Positions 4,655 to 6,241 of a stretch of 6,241 nucleotides of DNA are shown here, in pieces (the stretch's first letter is position 1; each line of letters opens with the position of its first letter). This DNA is from an uncultured Prevotellaceae bacterium (GTDB taxonomy: Bacteria > Bacteroidota > Bacteroidia > Bacteroidales > Bacteroidaceae). A program made the translations under genes and the position numbers. Location: contig CAMJAO010000136.1 in the NCBI GenBank assembly GCA_946403615.1, positions 1 through 6,241 on the forward strand, written 5' to 3'. The notes under the pieces were generated by a model that saw only the letters and a program-made list of their open reading frames with translations, had not been told where the DNA came from and made no database searches.

Positions 4655-6241
4655 TTACCCTTGAAAGTCGCCTGATGCGTCATATTCTTTCTCTTGTCCG
4701 GCCGTGGTATAACCCAAGCGTTCCATTTCCAAAGATGACCAGATAAATGGGCCGATGCCTTTCGGGTCATTATCGCGTATAGGCTCGCTCATGTAATACT
4801 CGAACGATCCGTCTCTTTTTGGGTTACTTTCAGGACCTAAGCCTGATACAGAGCAACAGTTGGTCAGCGAGATGGTCTTGTCTGCATCTACCCGGATGAA
4901 ATGCTTGATGATGCCTTCGTATGCCTTGATGCCTGCTTTCTTGAAGCTCTCATCCAGATACCCAAGACGGGCACCTTTTAAAAGACAATATGTGAACATC
5001 GACGAGGCGGTCGATTCCAAATAGTTGCGCGGGTCATTCACGTCCAAAACATCATACCACACGCCGCTCTCTTTATCCTGATATTTCACAACGGCTGTCA
5101 TTGCTCTGCGGAACAAGTCGATGACCTCGCCACGGCGGGCATAATCCTGAGGCAGCGCGTCTAATACTTCCACCATTGCCATCACATACCAGCCCAAAGC
5201 GCGTGCCCAGGTGTGTTTCGACAGACCTGTTTCTTTGTCGGCCCAGAACATCTGATGTGTCTCGTCCCAGGCATGTTTCCACAACCCCGTTTTGGCATCA
5301 AACGTGCGGCGGTCGGTCTTTGTAATCTGGTCTATGGCGTCGTCATAGTATTTTTTCGCTTTCTTGCCTTTCAGTGTTGCTGCGGATAGGGTATAATAGG
5401 GTAATCCCATGTAGATGCCGTCAAGCCATACCTGATTGGCATAAATGGCCTTGTGCCACCACACGCCTTCTTTCGTGCGAGGCTGTTTCTCCAATTGTTT
5501 ATAGAGGGTCTTCAGAGCCTTCAACTGCTTATCCTCAGGCAACAACTCGTTCATACGATACACAAAGCGTGCCGGGCGGACATTGTCAAGGTTGAAGTCT
5601 TCGTATTTGTAACCGGTGATATTGCCTTTAACGTCTATCATTTCGGCGCAAAACTCTTTCAGGTAGTTCAGTATGGACTCGTCCTTATATGTTAAGTAGG
5701 CGTCAAGCAGACCTTCCATCTCCACGCCCATGGCATAACCCCATTTGGGCTTTTTGGCGAAGTCGAGCAGGTAGGGGTGCGACACACGGCTCATCTCCGA
5801 GCGTGCCATCCATTCGCTATAATGTTGGTAAGGCATCTCTGAGAGTAACTGTGAGCCGTTGATGGTCAGGTTGTCAAAATGCAGGTCATGGCTGTTGCCT
5901 GTGCGTTCCATCGGACTGTCCCAAACACCGTTAAACTGGCAGTTCTTGATGTTGATGTTATAGATGTTGTCAGCCTCCTCAAGTCCGTTCAATCGCATGC
6001 CGTAACGGCTCTTCTGGCACGTCACATTCTCCATATACACGTTGCGGACAGTGGGGTAGAAACCACGGCAGCACACTTCTTTCGGCTCGTAATTCAAGTT
6101 GATGCGTAGCACAGATTCTTTACACTGTCCCACCTCCACATTGCGGAAATACACATTCTCGATGATGCCGCCGCGACAGGAGTTGGTCTTGATGCGCAGC
6201 ACGCGGTCCAGGTTGGGCGAGTCCATCTTGCAGTTCTCCAC
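4655..6241 (-). CDS. GH28 polygalacturonase-GH105 unsaturated glucuronyl/galacturonyl hydrolase fusion, 5' truncated
   Basis: The gene enters from beyond 6241; its first visible codon is GTG (Val) inside the protein, not a start. Residues 1-130 of the visible 528 are the C-terminal part of a right-handed beta-helix of the GH28 type: NLDRVLRIKTN, RGGIIENVYFRNV, TVRNVYMENVTCQKS and NIYNINIKNCQFNG are successive helix coils. GH28 enzymes hydrolyse galacturonan; the catalytic Asp residues would lie outside the window. Residues about 138-512 are an alpha/alpha-barrel GH105 domain, whose members remove the 4,5-unsaturated uronic acid left by pectin lyases. Signatures are WWHKAIYANQVWLDGIYMGLPYY (261-283) with D274 as the likely catalytic Asp, WKHAWDE (321-327), WARALGW (345-351), LESTASSMFTY (408-418) and GIGPFIWSSLEME (495-507). 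It ends with GDFQG and TAA at 4657-4655, with no type IX sorting tail. The lyase at 2307-4520 follows on the same strand and makes the kind of product GH105 uses. Confidence 0.9.
   Translation of the reverse strand: MENCKMDSPNLDRVLRIKTNSCRGGIIENVYFRNVEVGQCKESVLRINLNYEPKEVCCRGFYPTVRNVYMENVTCQKSRYGMRLNGLEEADNIYNINIKNCQFNGVWDSPMERTGNSHDLHFDNLTINGSQLLSEMPYQHYSEWMARSEMSRVSHPYLLDFAKKPKWGYAMGVEMEGLLDAYLTYKDESILNYLKEFCAEMIDVKGNITGYKYEDFNLDNVRPARFVYRMNELLPEDKQLKALKTLYKQLEKQPRTKEGVWWHKAIYANQVWLDGIYMGLPYYTLSAATLKGKKAKKYYDDAIDQITKTDRRTFDAKTGLWKHAWDETHQMFWADKETGLSKHTWARALGWYVMAMVEVLDALPQDYARRGEVIDLFRRAMTAVVKYQDKESGVWYDVLDVNDPRNYLESTASSMFTYCLLKGARLGYLDESFKKAGIKAYEGIIKHFIRVDADKTISLTNCCSVSGLGPESNPKRDGSFEYYMSEPIRDNDPKGIGPFIWSSLEMERLGYTTAGQEKEYDASGDFQG

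Overview
The window looks like the end of a contig from a member of the Bacteroidales, most likely Prevotellaceae. Three things point there. Two candidate promoters have the Bacteroidota form (TTTG-like -33, TAnnTTTG -7). Starts are A/T-rich with little or no Shine-Dalgarno sequence. The pectate lyase ends in a Prevotella-style type IX secretion C-terminal sorting tail. No rRNA, tRNA, CRISPR array or complete mobile element was seen.

Layout. Positions 1-53 and 54-66 appear not to belong here: 54-66 is the exact 13-base core of an Illumina adapter, and 1-53 encodes a fragment resembling motif V of a superfamily 2 helicase. From about 66 to 1292 on the minus strand runs the 5' part of a secreted protein built from tandem beta-type modules about 161 residues apart; the contig breaks inside a repeated module. 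A 297-bp divergent intergenic region (1293-1589) holds a convincing promoter for that gene and a weaker one for the plus-strand gene at 1590-2099, a small secreted methionine-rich protein with YD-repeat-like motifs. That gene ends at a strong hairpin terminator (2155-2191). The other half of the window is a minus-strand pair: a truncated GH28-GH105 fusion (4655-6241, transcribed first) followed by a secreted PL1-type pectate lyase (2307-4520).

How they work together. The PL1 enzyme should cleave polygalacturonan by beta-elimination, leaving oligosaccharides with a 4,5-unsaturated uronic acid at the non-reducing end. GH105 enzymes remove such unsaturated residues, and GH28 enzymes hydrolyse galacturonan. 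The pair is therefore a coherent piece of a pectin utilisation locus that probably continues beyond 6241. The repeat protein and the small YD-like protein have no assigned function and may not belong to that locus.

I found no clear sign of an undescribed biological system. The most important observation is technical: the first ~66 bases are a probable adapter chimera, so the reading frame that continues through them is not a real C-terminus. The more biological points are the GH28-GH105 fusion, the recent-looking module duplication, and the conflicting export signals on the pectate lyase.
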